A stretch of DNA of 64,000 nt from Microbacterium foliorum. GTDB taxonomy: Bacteria > Actinomycetota > Actinomycetes > Actinomycetales > Microbacteriaceae. The position numbers and the translations under genes were made by a program. Location of the stretch: NCBI RefSeq assembly GCF_003367705.1, contig NZ_CP031425.1:2852001-2916000 (forward strand), read 5' to 3'. Of the stretch, positions 26,096 through 34,717 are shown piece by piece. The number at the start of each line of letters is the position of its first letter. The first letter of the stretch is position 1. The notes under the pieces were generated by a model, which had not been told where the DNA came from, did no database searches, and saw nothing but the letters and a program-made list of their open reading frames with translations.

Positions 26096-27145
26096 TCAGC
26101 CGGGAAGAGGGATCGGTGCGGTGAACGGCCCCGTATCGTCGGCGCCGCCCTCGTCGGCGCCGCCCTCGTCGGGGCCGCCCTCGTCGGGGCCAGTCCCGTC
26201 ACCCCGACCAGTCCCGTCAGCGGAGCGGGTGCCGACATCGGAGCCGGCGCCGTCACGGCGCGCGTCGGCATCCGCCCGGCGCCGCGCGTGGCGCACACCG
26301 AGCGTGGTGCCGATGCTGGCGATGACGACGAGCGCGATCGCCAGCATGCGCAGCGGGGTGGCGTTCTGTTCGAGGATCAGCCATCCCGCCAGCGTCGCGA
26401 AGGCCGGCTCGAGGCTCAGCAGCACGCCGAACACGCGCTGCGGCAGGCGTCGCAGCGCCGCGAGTTCGAAGCTGTACGGGATGACCGACGAGAGCACGGC
26501 GGTGATCGCGGCGAGCAGCAGCAGCTGCATGTCACCGACCACCGTGACCGCTGCGGGAACGCCGACCGGGATCAGCAGCACCGCAGCGACGGCCAGACCC
26601 ACGGCGAGGCCGCCGCTTCCGGGGATGAGGGTGCCGACGCGGGCGCTCATCCTGATGTACATCGCCCAGAACGCGGCGGCGATCAGGATCAGCACGAGCC
26701 CGATCGGATCCAGCGGCTCGGCCCCGATCAGACCGTCGACGCCCAGCAGCACGATCCCGAGCAGTGCGACCGCGACCCAGGCGGCGTCGGTGAGGCGCCT
26801 CGTGAGCACGGCGGCGAGCACCAGCGGCCCGAGGAACTCGATCGCGACCGCCGGGCCCAGCGGGATGCGGTCGATCGCCGCATAGAAGAAACCGTTCATG
26901 CCCGCCAGCGACAGCCCGAACAGGGCGGCCGCGATCCACTGGGTGCGGGTCCACCGCGCCGGTCGAGGCCTCGCGATGACGAGCAGCAGCACTGCCGCGA
27001 TGGCGACGCGCAACGAGGTGACGCCCCAGGGGCCGAGAACCGGGAACAGCTGCGCGGCCACCGCCGCGCCGAACGGCAGGGAGAGACAGGAGCAGACGAC
27101 GAGCACCACGCCCACGAGCGGACGGGATGACGCGGAGTGCTGCAC
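26096..27145 (-). CDS. EamA (DMT) family transporter
   Basis: A 349-residue protein of ten hydrophobic helices in two EamA halves, RhaT/RhtA-like, an exporter or exchanger of small metabolites. From about residue 300 a hydrophilic tail carries Arg/Asp-rich sequence and four copies of a five-residue unit (GGPDE, GGADE) encoded by a 15-bp tandem repeat at about 26135-26200. TAGGCT lies 6 bases before the GTG at 27145, so it is leaderless. It is convergent with yidC by 12 bases. Confidence 0.85.
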   Translation of the reverse strand: MQHSASSRPLVGVVLVVCSCLSLPFGAAVAAQLFPVLGPWGVTSLRVAIAAVLLLVIARPRPARWTRTQWIAAALFGLSLAGMNGFFYAAIDRIPLGPAVAIEFLGPLVLAAVLTRRLTDAAWVAVALLGIVLLGVDGLIGAEPLDPIGLVLILIAAAFWAMYIRMSARVGTLIPGSGGLAVGLAVAAVLLIPVGVPAAVTVVGDMQLLLLAAITAVLSSVIPYSFELAALRRLPQRVFGVLLSLEPAFATLAGWLILEQNATPLRMLAIALVVIASIGTTLGVRHARRRADADARRDGAGSDVGTRSADGTGRGDGTGPDEGGPDEGGADEGGADDTGPFTAPIPLPG

Positions 27146-27174
27146 CCGTCCAGCCTAGGGGTGCCGCCCGCTCG

Positions 27175-28059
27175 TCAGAGGTGCTTGCCGCCGGTGACCG
27201 CGATCACCGCGCCGGAGGTGTACGACGACTCCGCGGACGCGAGGTAGACGTACGCGCCTGCCAGCTCCGCCGGCTGCCCGGCGCGACCGAGCGGGGTGTC
27301 GTCACCGAAGGTGTTCAGGCGTTCCTCGCCCCATCCGGTCGCGGGGATCAGCGGCGTCCAGATCGGACCGGGGGCGACGGCGTTGACGCGGATGCCGCGC
27401 TCCCCCGCTTCCTCCGCCAGAGCCTTCACGAACGCCACCTGTGCGGCCTTCGTCATGGCGTAGTCGATGAGTCCGGGCGACGGCTCGAACGCCTGGACCG
27501 ACGAGGTCACGATGATGCTCGACCCCGGAGCCAGATGCGGATACGCGGCGCGTGCCGAGTAGAGCAGTCCGAACAGGTTCGTCTCGAACACCCGGCGCAG
27601 TCGATCCGTCTCCAGGTTCTCGAACCCGTCGATGTCGTGCTGGTACGCGGCGTTCAGCACCAGGATGTCCAGACCGTCGAAGGCGCTCCTCGTCTCGGCG
27701 ACCACGTCGGTCGCGAACGCCTCGTCGCGAAGGTCTCCCGCGATGCTCAGTGCCTTTCGGCCCTCGGCGCGGATGAGAGCGACCGTCTCATCGGCGTCCT
27801 GCTGCTCCTCGGGCATATGCACGATCGCGACGTCGGCGCCCTCCCGGGCGTAGGCGATGGCGACCGCGCGCCCGATGCCCGAGTCGCCCCCGGTGATCAG
27901 TGCACGGCGTCCTTCGAGGCGCCCGTGGCCGACGTACGACTGTTCGCCGTGATCCGGCCGGGGGCCCGTCTGCTCCGTCACTCCCGGCTGGTCCTGCTGC
28001 TGGCCGGGGAAGCCGTCCTGGCGGTGCTGGTCGCGGGGGTCGGGCGTGGTGTCTGCCAT
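27175..28059 (-). CDS. SDR-family oxidoreductase, general-stress type
   Basis: A 294-residue SDR with a 40-residue hydrophilic extension (Gln/Asp/Pro-rich) before the Rossmann motif TGGDSGIGRAVA. The catalytic Ser is in VTSSVQAF and the Tyr-Lys pair in DYAMTKAA. The layout matches the YdaD/YhdF glucose/ribitol dehydrogenase-like group of stress proteins. GAGGAGACACC precedes the ATG at 28059. The 160-base upstream gap carries a GGGGTTGACAACCCC palindrome whose sequence is shared with the FHA promoter region, suggesting common control. Confidence 0.87.
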   Translation of the reverse strand: MADTTPDPRDQHRQDGFPGQQQDQPGVTEQTGPRPDHGEQSYVGHGRLEGRRALITGGDSGIGRAVAIAYAREGADVAIVHMPEEQQDADETVALIRAEGRKALSIAGDLRDEAFATDVVAETRSAFDGLDILVLNAAYQHDIDGFENLETDRLRRVFETNLFGLLYSARAAYPHLAPGSSIIVTSSVQAFEPSPGLIDYAMTKAAQVAFVKALAEEAGERGIRVNAVAPGPIWTPLIPATGWGEERLNTFGDDTPLGRAGQPAELAGAYVYLASAESSYTSGAVIAVTGGKHL

Positions 28060-28176
28060 GGTGTCTCCTCGTCTGCGCTGCGCGTCGGCGGATGGGCCGA
28101 TGTCGGATGCCGACGTCGGGTGCCGACGCCGGCCGATGGGTGTTCCATCGACCCTCGCCGCAGAGAACGAGACGTG

Positions 28177-28195
28177 GCAGGGGGTTGACAACCCC
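28177..28195. promoter_or_regulatory. GTCAACCCCCTGC motif, site A, with palindrome GGGGTTGACAACCCC
   Basis: A perfect 15-base palindrome (28181-28195). On the minus strand it extends into GTCAACCCCCTGC (28177-28189), identical over 13 bases to the plus-strand word at 28623-28635. It lies upstream of the stress-type SDR gene. Confidence 0.5.
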
Positions 28196-28220
28196 GTGCC
28201 CGTCGCGAGAGAGGAGGAGG

Positions 28221-28568
28221 TCAGAGGTGCGGGTGATCCGCCGGATCCGCGCTCGCCGGAACGCCCGAGGCGTCCTGGGGCTCGGGGACCATGTGCAGGC
28301 CGCTCGGGGCGTTCGCGGTGAAGGCGAGCGCCTCGACCCACGCCCGATTGATGGAGGGCTGACGACTGCCGAAGTACTTGAACACGAGCGAGCTCGCCGG
28401 GTGGATCCACACCGTCGTGCGTCCGCCGCCGACGCTGGCATCCTCTCTCCAGCTGAAGGAGAACGGCTCGGCGCGGCGCAGTTTCGCGGTGATGACGAGC
28501 TGCAGGTGAGTGAGGGCGCGGTCCTCGATCTCGGACTTCACGGTGCCCTCGTAGATGAACTTGCCCAT
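28221..28568 (-). CDS. DUF7882 family protein
   Basis: A 115-residue protein opening MGKFIYEGTVKSEIEDRALTHLQ and continuing with TTVWIHPASSLVFKYFGSR and WVEALAFTANAPSGLHMVPEP, the hallmarks of a small Microbacteriaceae family now named DUF7882. Older databases call it ATP-dependent DNA ligase, which is not supported: there is no KxDG motif. A promoter can be proposed: TTGACT (28622-28627) and TATGCT (28597-28602) on the minus strand, spaced 19. It is divergent from the FHA gene. Function unknown. Confidence 0.8.
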   Translation of the reverse strand: MGKFIYEGTVKSEIEDRALTHLQLVITAKLRRAEPFSFSWREDASVGGGRTTVWIHPASSLVFKYFGSRQPSINRAWVEALAFTANAPSGLHMVPEPQDASGVPASADPADHPHL

Positions 28569-28622
28569 GCGGCTCTCCTCGCTGCTCCTGGCGTCGAGCA
28601 TAGGTGAGGATCTCCGAGTGAA

Positions 28623-28635
28623 GTCAACCCCCTGC
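28623..28635 (+). promoter_or_regulatory. GTCAACCCCCTGC motif, site B
   Basis: The 13-base word matches site A at 28177-28189 in the orientation pointing at the FHA gene. It overlaps the proposed -35 box of the divergent DUF7882 gene, so one factor could act on both. A TAGCCT box for the FHA gene follows at about 28657. Confidence 0.45.
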
Positions 28636-28687
28636 GGAGGGGTGCCCCGGGCGTCTAGCCTGGGAGGAAAAGCGAGGAGGCGGAACC

Positions 28688-29209
28688 ATGAACGCTCGAC
28701 ACATCGACGACCGGCCCGACGAGGGGTACACCCCCACGACCACTCACGCCGAGTTCGGTGCCGGCAACCCACGCCTTCGCGTGTCGCGGGACGGTCTGCG
28801 GTCGGAGTTCGCGCTCGACGTCGACGTGGCGCGCATCGGTTCTTCGCCCGACAACGAGCTCACCCTCGACGGCGCCGACGCCGTGCACGCGACGATCACG
28901 CACGACGACCGCGATGAGTACGTTCTCGAGATGCACGGCGCGGGCGAGATGAACACCAACCCCGACGCCGAGGCCACGCACCCCGGTGAGCGCACGCAGA
29001 CCCTGCGCACCGGCGCCCGTTTCACGGTCGGCGACTGGGAGCTCGTCTTCGCCCGCGAGGAGTTCGCGGACCACGGTCGCCCTTACGGCGGGCGCAAGGG
29101 CGGGGAGTACTCCGACCAGCCCCTGCAGCCGGAGCGCCCGGACTACTCCGACGAGGCGGCGGTCGAGTCCGACGCCCCCACGCACGCGGACTCCGCCGAA
29201 GAGCAGTGA
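28688..29209 (+). CDS. FHA-like domain protein
   Basis: A 173-residue soluble protein. Residues about 27-120 fit a forkhead-associated fold: VARIGSSPDNELTLDGADAVHATI contains the Arg, Ser and Asn positions that bind phosphothreonine, followed by TLRTGARFTVGDWELVF. The C-terminal 50 residues are acidic and disordered. It may read phosphorylation by a Ser/Thr kinase. GAGGAGG precedes the ATG. Its TGA overlaps the GTG of the CinA gene (GTGA), implying translational coupling. Confidence 0.8.
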   Translation: MNARHIDDRPDEGYTPTTTHAEFGAGNPRLRVSRDGLRSEFALDVDVARIGSSPDNELTLDGADAVHATITHDDRDEYVLEMHGAGEMNTNPDAEATHPGERTQTLRTGARFTVGDWELVFAREEFADHGRPYGGRKGGEYSDQPLQPERPDYSDEAAVESDAPTHADSAEEQ

Positions 29210-29796
29210 CGACCGAGAACGCTTCTCTCGACCGGCTCAGCCCCCTCGACGGACTCAGCCCCCTCGATCGGCTCAGCCCCCTCGATCGGCTAAGCCCCCT
29301 CGACCGGCTCAGTCAGGTCGCCGCGGAACGCGGGCTGCGGATCTGCGTGGTCGAATCGCTGACCTCGGGGCGGCTGTCCAGCACGGTCGGGGCGGGCGCG
29401 GATGCCGGCACGTGGTTCGCGGGCGGCCTCGTCGCCTACCTCACCGACGTCAAGGAGCGCATGCTGGGGCTGACTCCGGGCACCGACCCCTGCTCGGCGG
29501 AGTGCGCCGAGCAGCTCGCGGCGAACGGGCGGCAGCTGTTCGACGCCGACCTCTGCGTCTCGACGACGGGTGTCGGCGGGCCCGAGGCCGACGGTGGCCA
29601 CGAGCCCGGAACGGTGTTCCTCGGGTGGGCCACTGATCACGGCGTGGGTCATCGCATGCTCGCCCTCACCGGCGATCCGTCGGAGGTCCTCGACGCGACC
29701 GTCGACACGGCGGCCCGGCTGCTCGCCTTCCACGCCGAGGGTCTGCACCCCGCGGGTCCGCGGCGCACCGGATCGTCGGCGCCGCCCACGGACTGA
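29206..29796 (+). CDS. CinA-family nicotinamide-nucleotide amidohydrolase
   Basis: A 196-residue stand-alone CinA C-terminal domain (PncC-like) that deamidates nicotinamide mononucleotide in pyridine nucleotide recycling. Core motifs are VVESLTSGRLSSTVG, FAGGLVAYLTDVKERMLG and STTGVGGPEADGG. The first 35 residues are four or five copies of a six-residue unit (LDRLSP) from an 18-bp tandem repeat (29228-29313), foreign to the family. A shorter true start after the repeats cannot be excluded, but the GTGA overlap with the FHA gene supports this one. Confidence 0.82.
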   Translation: MTTENASLDRLSPLDGLSPLDRLSPLDRLSPLDRLSQVAAERGLRICVVESLTSGRLSSTVGAGADAGTWFAGGLVAYLTDVKERMLGLTPGTDPCSAECAEQLAANGRQLFDADLCVSTTGVGGPEADGGHEPGTVFLGWATDHGVGHRMLALTGDPSEVLDATVDTAARLLAFHAEGLHPAGPRRTGSSAPPTD

Positions 29797-29864
29797 GCCG
29801 CCCGCGGACGGAGCTGTGCGCGGACGGAGCTGCGCACGGACCGAGCTGCCCACGGGCTGAGCTG
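29785..29864 (+). repeat. Five 16-bp tandem repeats spanning the cinA stop codon
   Basis: Units such as CCCGCGGACGGAGCTG repeat with a 16-base period from inside the last codons of the CinA gene into the gap before the convergent alcohol dehydrogenase gene. Because 16 is not a multiple of three, copy number changes upstream of the stop would alter the C-terminus. Confidence 0.6.
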
Positions 29865-29926
29865 ACGGCAGGCCGTGCCTCAGGCGTACTGTCCCGCCGA
29901 CGCACTGCGCGCCTGACGGAGAGATC

Positions 29927-31015
29927 TCAGAGTCGCGGCACCAGACCGACGCGCAGCGGCGCACCCGGCGCGGATGCCACGCCGATGGCCTCGTCGACAG
30001 CGGCCAGCTGCCGCACGTCGCCGACCGCGTCGACGAACGGATGCGCGCGACCGCGACCGGCGAGGAACGCGACGGCCTCCGCGAGCTCCGTGCCGGTGTA
30101 GTTGTGCACGCCGGCGACCGTCACCAGGCGGCGGACGATGCTCTCGGCATCCAGCGCCACCGGGTCCGCGGGGAACACGCTGCCGACCAGCACCACCGTC
30201 CCGCCCGTGGCGACGCCGTCGAGCGCTTCGGTGACCGCGTGGCCCGAGGCCTCGATCACGACATCCGGATCCCGATCCAGCGTGCTCGCTCCGAAGCGTG
30301 CGGCGAGCGCGAGGCGCGAGGGCGCGGGGTCGAGGACCTCGACGATCGCGCCACGGTCCGCGGCGATCGCGGCGGCGGAGAGGCCGACGAGTCCCGCCCC
30401 GTGGATCCGCACGGCGGCACCCTCGAGGTCGTGGTCTCGCGCGGCCCGTGCGACGGCGGCCCAGGCGGTGGCGGTCGCACACGACGCCGGGGCGAGCACG
30501 GCCGCCGGCAGCGACTCGGGCACTCGGACGATCGCCGAACCCTCGCGCACCTGCACGTGCGTGCCGAAACCGCCGGAGAGATCGCCGTGCACCCCGATGC
30601 GGTCATGGCCGTACTTGCCCAGCGTGCGGCACTTCTGGGGCAGACCCCGCAGGCACCGGTCGCAGGCTCCGCACGAGACCGTCACCGACCAGACCACGCG
30701 GTCGCCGATGCGCAGCGCTGCGCCATCGACGGCGGTCGCCCCGGCATCGCCGATGGCGATGATCCGTCCGACGCTCTCGTGGCCGAGCACCAGCGGCGTC
30801 GGGGCTGAGCGGTGCCCCTGCACGGTATGCACATCGGAGCCGCAGATCGTCGACATCTCGACCGCCACCAGCACGTCCTTCTCGCCGAGCGCGACCCCCG
30901 GCACCGCGATCATCTCGTGCGGTTGCCCTTCGCCGATCCACACCATGGCGGTGGCGGCCGGGCGCAGCGTGACGTCTCGACGGTTGCCGGGCGGTCGGAT
31001 CAGCAGGGTGCCCAT
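29927..31015 (-). CDS. Phosphonate-catabolism-associated alcohol dehydrogenase (HpnZ-like)
   Basis: A 362-residue medium-chain zinc dehydrogenase. The catalytic zinc site has Cys in STICGSDVHT and HE in LVLGHESVG; the structural zinc site is CGACDRCLRGLPQKC. The Rossmann segment GAGLVGLSAAAIAADRGA follows. It fits the proposed phosphonate-associated group (TIGR03366, from memory). As last gene of the phn operon, after the phosphonatase-like hydrolase, it probably handles the aldehyde released when the C-P bond is cut. The ATG at 31015 is 11 bases after the upstream stop. Confidence 0.8.
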   Translation of the reverse strand: MGTLLIRPPGNRRDVTLRPAATAMVWIGEGQPHEMIAVPGVALGEKDVLVAVEMSTICGSDVHTVQGHRSAPTPLVLGHESVGRIIAIGDAGATAVDGAALRIGDRVVWSVTVSCGACDRCLRGLPQKCRTLGKYGHDRIGVHGDLSGGFGTHVQVREGSAIVRVPESLPAAVLAPASCATATAWAAVARAARDHDLEGAAVRIHGAGLVGLSAAAIAADRGAIVEVLDPAPSRLALAARFGASTLDRDPDVVIEASGHAVTEALDGVATGGTVVLVGSVFPADPVALDAESIVRRLVTVAGVHNYTGTELAEAVAFLAGRGRAHPFVDAVGDVRQLAAVDEAIGVASAPGAPLRVGLVPRL

Positions 31016-31026
31016 GTGCACGCGAT

Positions 31027-31824
31027 TCAGACGGTGCGGGCGGCGGCGAGCAGCCCTCGCTCGGCGAGCACGTCGTGGAGTCCGGTGACATCGGCGAGCA
31101 CGGCATCGGCTCCGGCGGCGACGAGGGTGTGCAGGTCGTGCGCTCCGGTGAGCACGCCGGCGACGAAGCCCGCACCGGCCCGGCGTCCGGACTCGACGTC
31201 GCTCGCCGTGTCGCCCACCACGGCGACCGCCGACATCGACGAGACCCGCGAGCGGATCGCCGCCGTGAGCACGAGGTCCGGAGCGGGGCGACCGCGCCCC
31301 GCATCGATCGGCGACAGCGCGAGGTCGACCAGGTCGCGCCATCCCAGGCCCTCGATCAGGGCGTCTCGGGTCACCGGGGCGAACCCCGTGGTCAGCACCA
31401 CGGCCAGCCCGGCATCCTTCAATCCCTGGATCGCCTGCGCCGCCCCGGGGATCTCGGAGACCCCCTGCTCAGCGACGATCTCGGCGTACGCGCCCTCGAA
31501 TGCCGCGGTGGCGCGCTCGGCTGCGGCACGGTCGCCGCCTGCGAGGTGCGTGAAGACATCGATCTTGGACTGGCCCATCGTCGCGCGAACATGGGCGAGG
31601 GCGTCGTCCCAGGGCATCCGGTCGGCGACACCCGTGCGCTCGGCCGCACGCCGGAACGCGGTCTCGACCACGCCGTCGTCGACGACCGTGGTACCGGCCA
31701 TGTCGAGCACGACGAGTTCTGTGGGCGCGGCGGTCAGGGAGGACGCGGTGGGCGGTGCCGCCGGGTGCGCGGCCGCCGGGTGCGGTGCCGCCGGGTGCAG
31801 CGAGGAGTCGGACGAGATGGTCAT
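31027..31824 (-). CDS. Phosphonatase-like HAD hydrolase
   Basis: A 265-residue HAD enzyme of the phosphonatase-like group (TIGR03351, from memory). The nucleophile loop is DMAGTT (D41, A43), as in phosphonoacetaldehyde hydrolase rather than the usual DxD. The cap motif MGQSKID carries a Lys (K87) where PhnX uses its Schiff-base lysine (MGLLKID). It therefore may cut phosphonoacetaldehyde to acetaldehyde and phosphate. The first 33 residues are a Pro/Ala/His repeat tail outside the domain. The ATG overlaps the stop of the FAD oxidoreductase (ATGA). Confidence 0.82.
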   Translation of the reverse strand: MTISSDSSLHPAAPHPAAAHPAAPPTASSLTAAPTELVVLDMAGTTVVDDGVVETAFRRAAERTGVADRMPWDDALAHVRATMGQSKIDVFTHLAGGDRAAAERATAAFEGAYAEIVAEQGVSEIPGAAQAIQGLKDAGLAVVLTTGFAPVTRDALIEGLGWRDLVDLALSPIDAGRGRPAPDLVLTAAIRSRVSSMSAVAVVGDTASDVESGRRAGAGFVAGVLTGAHDLHTLVAAGADAVLADVTGLHDVLAERGLLAAARTV

Positions 31825-32984
31825 GGTGTTCCTTCCAGTGCGGGTGCCCACCCGAAGGCGGCGGTGAGATTCTCTTCGGCGAGCCCCAGCCCCGTGGTCA
31901 TTCCGATGCCGGTGGTCGCGGCGAGCACCAGCATCCGCTCGTCCGGTGTCCGGATGAGGAATTCCTGCGCGGCCTTGGCATAGACGCCCTGCCACCGCTC
32001 CAGCACCCGTGGCGGCGGCATCTCGAACAGCGCCTCCGCCTCGGCGAGGAACGCGGCGAAGGCCGCCTCGGGCTGGAACGGCGACGGCGAGACGGCGACG
32101 CTGTGCGAGTCGCCGATGATGAGGGTGCCGTCCGGCAGCTGCGTGTACATCTGATTCAGATCGAGAGCGGCGAGATCGGGGCGCTCCGCGTGCAGGCGCT
32201 CCCGCAGTGCTGTCGCCGCGTCGCCGTCGGCGAAGCGCCCGTACCGCACGAGCGACCAGCCCGTGAGGAGCGGAGCCGAGAGCGGACGCGGCATCGAGAC
32301 GGCGGCGCGCATCATGTCGAGGGCACAGCGCATCACGCCGCCCGTCTCCGCGATCTCGGGCAGCAGTTGGTCGATGTCCTGGTTCACCGCGACCACCACC
32401 GCGCCGGCGGTGAGCGACCCCCTGCTCGTCTCCACCCTTCCGCCCGCCACGGAGGTCACCGCGGTGCGGAAGCGGAAGTCCACGCCGAGCGTCGCCAGGT
32501 GGCGGACGATGGCTGCGGCCGCGGTGCGCGGATCGGTCTGCAGGTCGGGTTCGATGTGCGCACCGCCGACGAGACCCTCGGCCCGCAGCGGCGCGAGCCG
32601 CCGCAGCTCGTCGGTCTCGAGCATCCGGATGCCGCCGTCTGCCGCCGCCCGTTCGAGCACCGCGATCTCGTCGGCATGACGGGCCGCGACCAGGGTGCCG
32701 GATTCACGCAGCCAGAAGCCGGCGTCGCGCGACAGGCGCAGCCACAGCTCGCGCGACGCATCCGCGTACCGCCGCGCCTCTCCCGTCTGTGCGCCGATGC
32801 AGAGGTGGCCGAAGTTGCGGATCGTCGCCCCGACCGGAGCATCCGCTCTGTCGACGACGATGACGCTCAGCCCTCGTCGCGCGGCCGCATAGGCGGCGCC
32901 GAGACCGACGATGCCCGAGCCGACGACGACGACATCTGCCGTATCGGCCGTGTTCGCCGCAGTGGTCAGTGCGACGCCGGTCAC
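31821..32984 (-). CDS. FAD-dependent oxidoreductase of phosphonate clusters (HpnW-like, TIGR03364)
   Basis: A 387-residue DAO-type flavoprotein. The FAD-binding GSGIVGLGAAYAAA is near residue 22, and TIRNFGHLCIG is typical of the phosphonate-associated subgroup. FAD oxidases in such clusters have been reported to act on aminoethylphosphonates; here oxidative deamination of 2-aminoethylphosphonate or an N-alkyl form to phosphonoacetaldehyde is the natural inference. GTG 32984 overlaps the permease stop (GTGA) and its own stop overlaps the next ATG, giving tight coupling on both sides. Confidence 0.82.
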   Translation of the reverse strand: MTGVALTTAANTADTADVVVVGSGIVGLGAAYAAARRGLSVIVVDRADAPVGATIRNFGHLCIGAQTGEARRYADASRELWLRLSRDAGFWLRESGTLVAARHADEIAVLERAAADGGIRMLETDELRRLAPLRAEGLVGGAHIEPDLQTDPRTAAAAIVRHLATLGVDFRFRTAVTSVAGGRVETSRGSLTAGAVVVAVNQDIDQLLPEIAETGGVMRCALDMMRAAVSMPRPLSAPLLTGWSLVRYGRFADGDAATALRERLHAERPDLAALDLNQMYTQLPDGTLIIGDSHSVAVSPSPFQPEAAFAAFLAEAEALFEMPPPRVLERWQGVYAKAAQEFLIRTPDERMLVLAATTGIGMTTGLGLAEENLTAAFGWAPALEGTP

Positions 32985-34717
32985 CGGAACACCCTGCGCA
33001 TCCACATCGCGAGTCCCTCGACGACGAGCACCGTCACGAGGATCATGAGCACGATCGCGGTCACCGTCTCGTAGCGCGAGCCCTGGCTGGCGTTGAGCAG
33101 GTAGTAGCCGACCCCGCCACCGCCGACGATGCCTAGGATGGTCGCCGCACGGATGTTCGTGTCGAGCATGTAGAAGCTGTGTCCGATCAGCGCCTGCATG
33201 CCCTGCGGCACGGTCGCAGAGGCGTAGGTCTGCAGCCGGGTCGCGCCGACGGCGCGGAGGGCGCGCTCGGGGCCTCGGTCGACCTCTTCGAACGAGTCGG
33301 CGATCAGCTTGCCGAGCAGTCCGATGCCGCCGATCGCGAGGGCGATGACGCCGGCCTGGGCACCGAGACCGGTGATCACGACGAGCACGATCGCGAGGAT
33401 CAGCTCGGGGATGCCGCGGATGCCGACGAGCAGGAACCGTGCCACGCCTCGCGCACCCGCGCTCGGTGCGACATTGCTCGCGGCCAGCGATCCGAGGATC
33501 AGCGAGGGCAGCAGGGTGAGCACGGTGGCGGCGAGAGCGATGGCCACCGTGTCGCGCATCGCCGAGACCATCGCCGCGGCCTCGTAGTTGCCGAACGACG
33601 GCGGCCAGAACCGGCCTGCCACCTCGGGGATCCTGGCCCAGACGGTGAAGAAGTCCATCCAGTTGATCTGGCTGACGATGACGCTGCCGATCATCACGAG
33701 CACGGCGACCGCGACCGCCACGGTGTTGCGCACTCGTTCCGCGGTCCACGGCCGACGCACCGCGGTCTGCGGAGAGACCGCCCACGCCGGGCTCGTGGTC
33801 GGGGAATCGCTCGTCGCCCGGTCGCCGAGGCGGGGGTGGATCAGCCGGTCGATCCACGAGCGGGTGTGCCTCTGCTGCCCGAGCATCGCGCCCCGCACCA
33901 TGCTCGAGACGATCTCCATCACGACGCAGAGGACGAAGATCACCAGCGCGATGCCGAGGCCCTTGCCGTAGTTGAGCGCCTTGAATGCGTACGACATCTC
34001 GAGCCCGAGCCCGGCGACGCCGACATATCCGAGGACGACGCTTCCGCGAAGGTTGATGTCATTGCGGTGCAGCACCGTCGCGACCCAGCTCGGGAGCACC
34101 TGCGGAAGGATGCCGGCGGCGAACTCCTGCATCTTGGATCCGCCCGCGGCACGGATCGCGAGCCGCGGCCCCTCGTCGATCTGCTCGATCGCATCGGCGA
34201 ACATCTTCGAGATCATGCCGATCGAGTGGATGCCGATCGCCAGGATTCCGGGGAGCGTGCCGAGCGAGAACATGAGCACGAACGCCATGGCGAGCACGAC
34301 GTCGGGAAGGGCGCGGGTGAGGGCTCCCACGAATCGTGCGGCGGCGCGCCATCCGTTGCCCGGCGTCGTGTTCGATGCCGCGAGATACGCGATCGGCACC
34401 GACAGCACCGCGGCCAGCAGGGTGCCCACCAGCACGAGTCCGACCGTGAGCGCGGTCAGCCAGGCGAGGTCGCCCGGCTCCGGAAAGGTGAGACCGCCGA
34501 CGCGGGCCATGAAGTTCTCGGCGTTGCCCCAGCTCTGCACCATGGCGGGGATCGAGATGCCCACCTCGTTCACGGCGAGGATGCCGAGCACGAGGAGAGC
34601 GAGAAGGGTCAGCCCTGCGGCGATGCGCTCGGGCGAGATCGGACGCCGCGGGGCTCGATCGGCGACGGATACCCTCGCGGGGACCTCGTGCGCCCGCGCG
34701 TCGGAGAGGAGAGTCAC
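32981..34717 (-). CDS. phnE: Phosphonate ABC transporter permease, double-length PhnE-PhnE fusion
   Basis: A 578-residue permease, about twice the usual PhnE. Two homologous halves each carry the binding-protein-dependent permease core: GALTRALPDVVLAMAFVLMF with a following conserved loop in half 1, and GIRGIPELILAIVLVVITG in half 2. Each ends with an FxxxxxxxLGxVGxxGxG motif (NLRGSVVLGYVGVAGLGLEM; NIRAATILGIVGGGGVGYYL). About twelve helices in all, joined by a hydrophilic linker near residues 290-325. It would form the whole membrane pore as one chain. It overlaps phnC by 4 bases (GTGA). Confidence 0.9.
   Translation of the reverse strand: MTLLSDARAHEVPARVSVADRAPRRPISPERIAAGLTLLALLVLGILAVNEVGISIPAMVQSWGNAENFMARVGGLTFPEPGDLAWLTALTVGLVLVGTLLAAVLSVPIAYLAASNTTPGNGWRAAARFVGALTRALPDVVLAMAFVLMFSLGTLPGILAIGIHSIGMISKMFADAIEQIDEGPRLAIRAAGGSKMQEFAAGILPQVLPSWVATVLHRNDINLRGSVVLGYVGVAGLGLEMSYAFKALNYGKGLGIALVIFVLCVVMEIVSSMVRGAMLGQQRHTRSWIDRLIHPRLGDRATSDSPTTSPAWAVSPQTAVRRPWTAERVRNTVAVAVAVLVMIGSVIVSQINWMDFFTVWARIPEVAGRFWPPSFGNYEAAAMVSAMRDTVAIALAATVLTLLPSLILGSLAASNVAPSAGARGVARFLLVGIRGIPELILAIVLVVITGLGAQAGVIALAIGGIGLLGKLIADSFEEVDRGPERALRAVGATRLQTYASATVPQGMQALIGHSFYMLDTNIRAATILGIVGGGGVGYYLLNASQGSRYETVTAIVLMILVTVLVVEGLAMWMRRVFR

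Noticed and set aside
28221..28568. ATP-dependent DNA ligase label for the DUF7882 gene
   Set aside because: No ligase lysine motif and only 115 residues; the label is historical.
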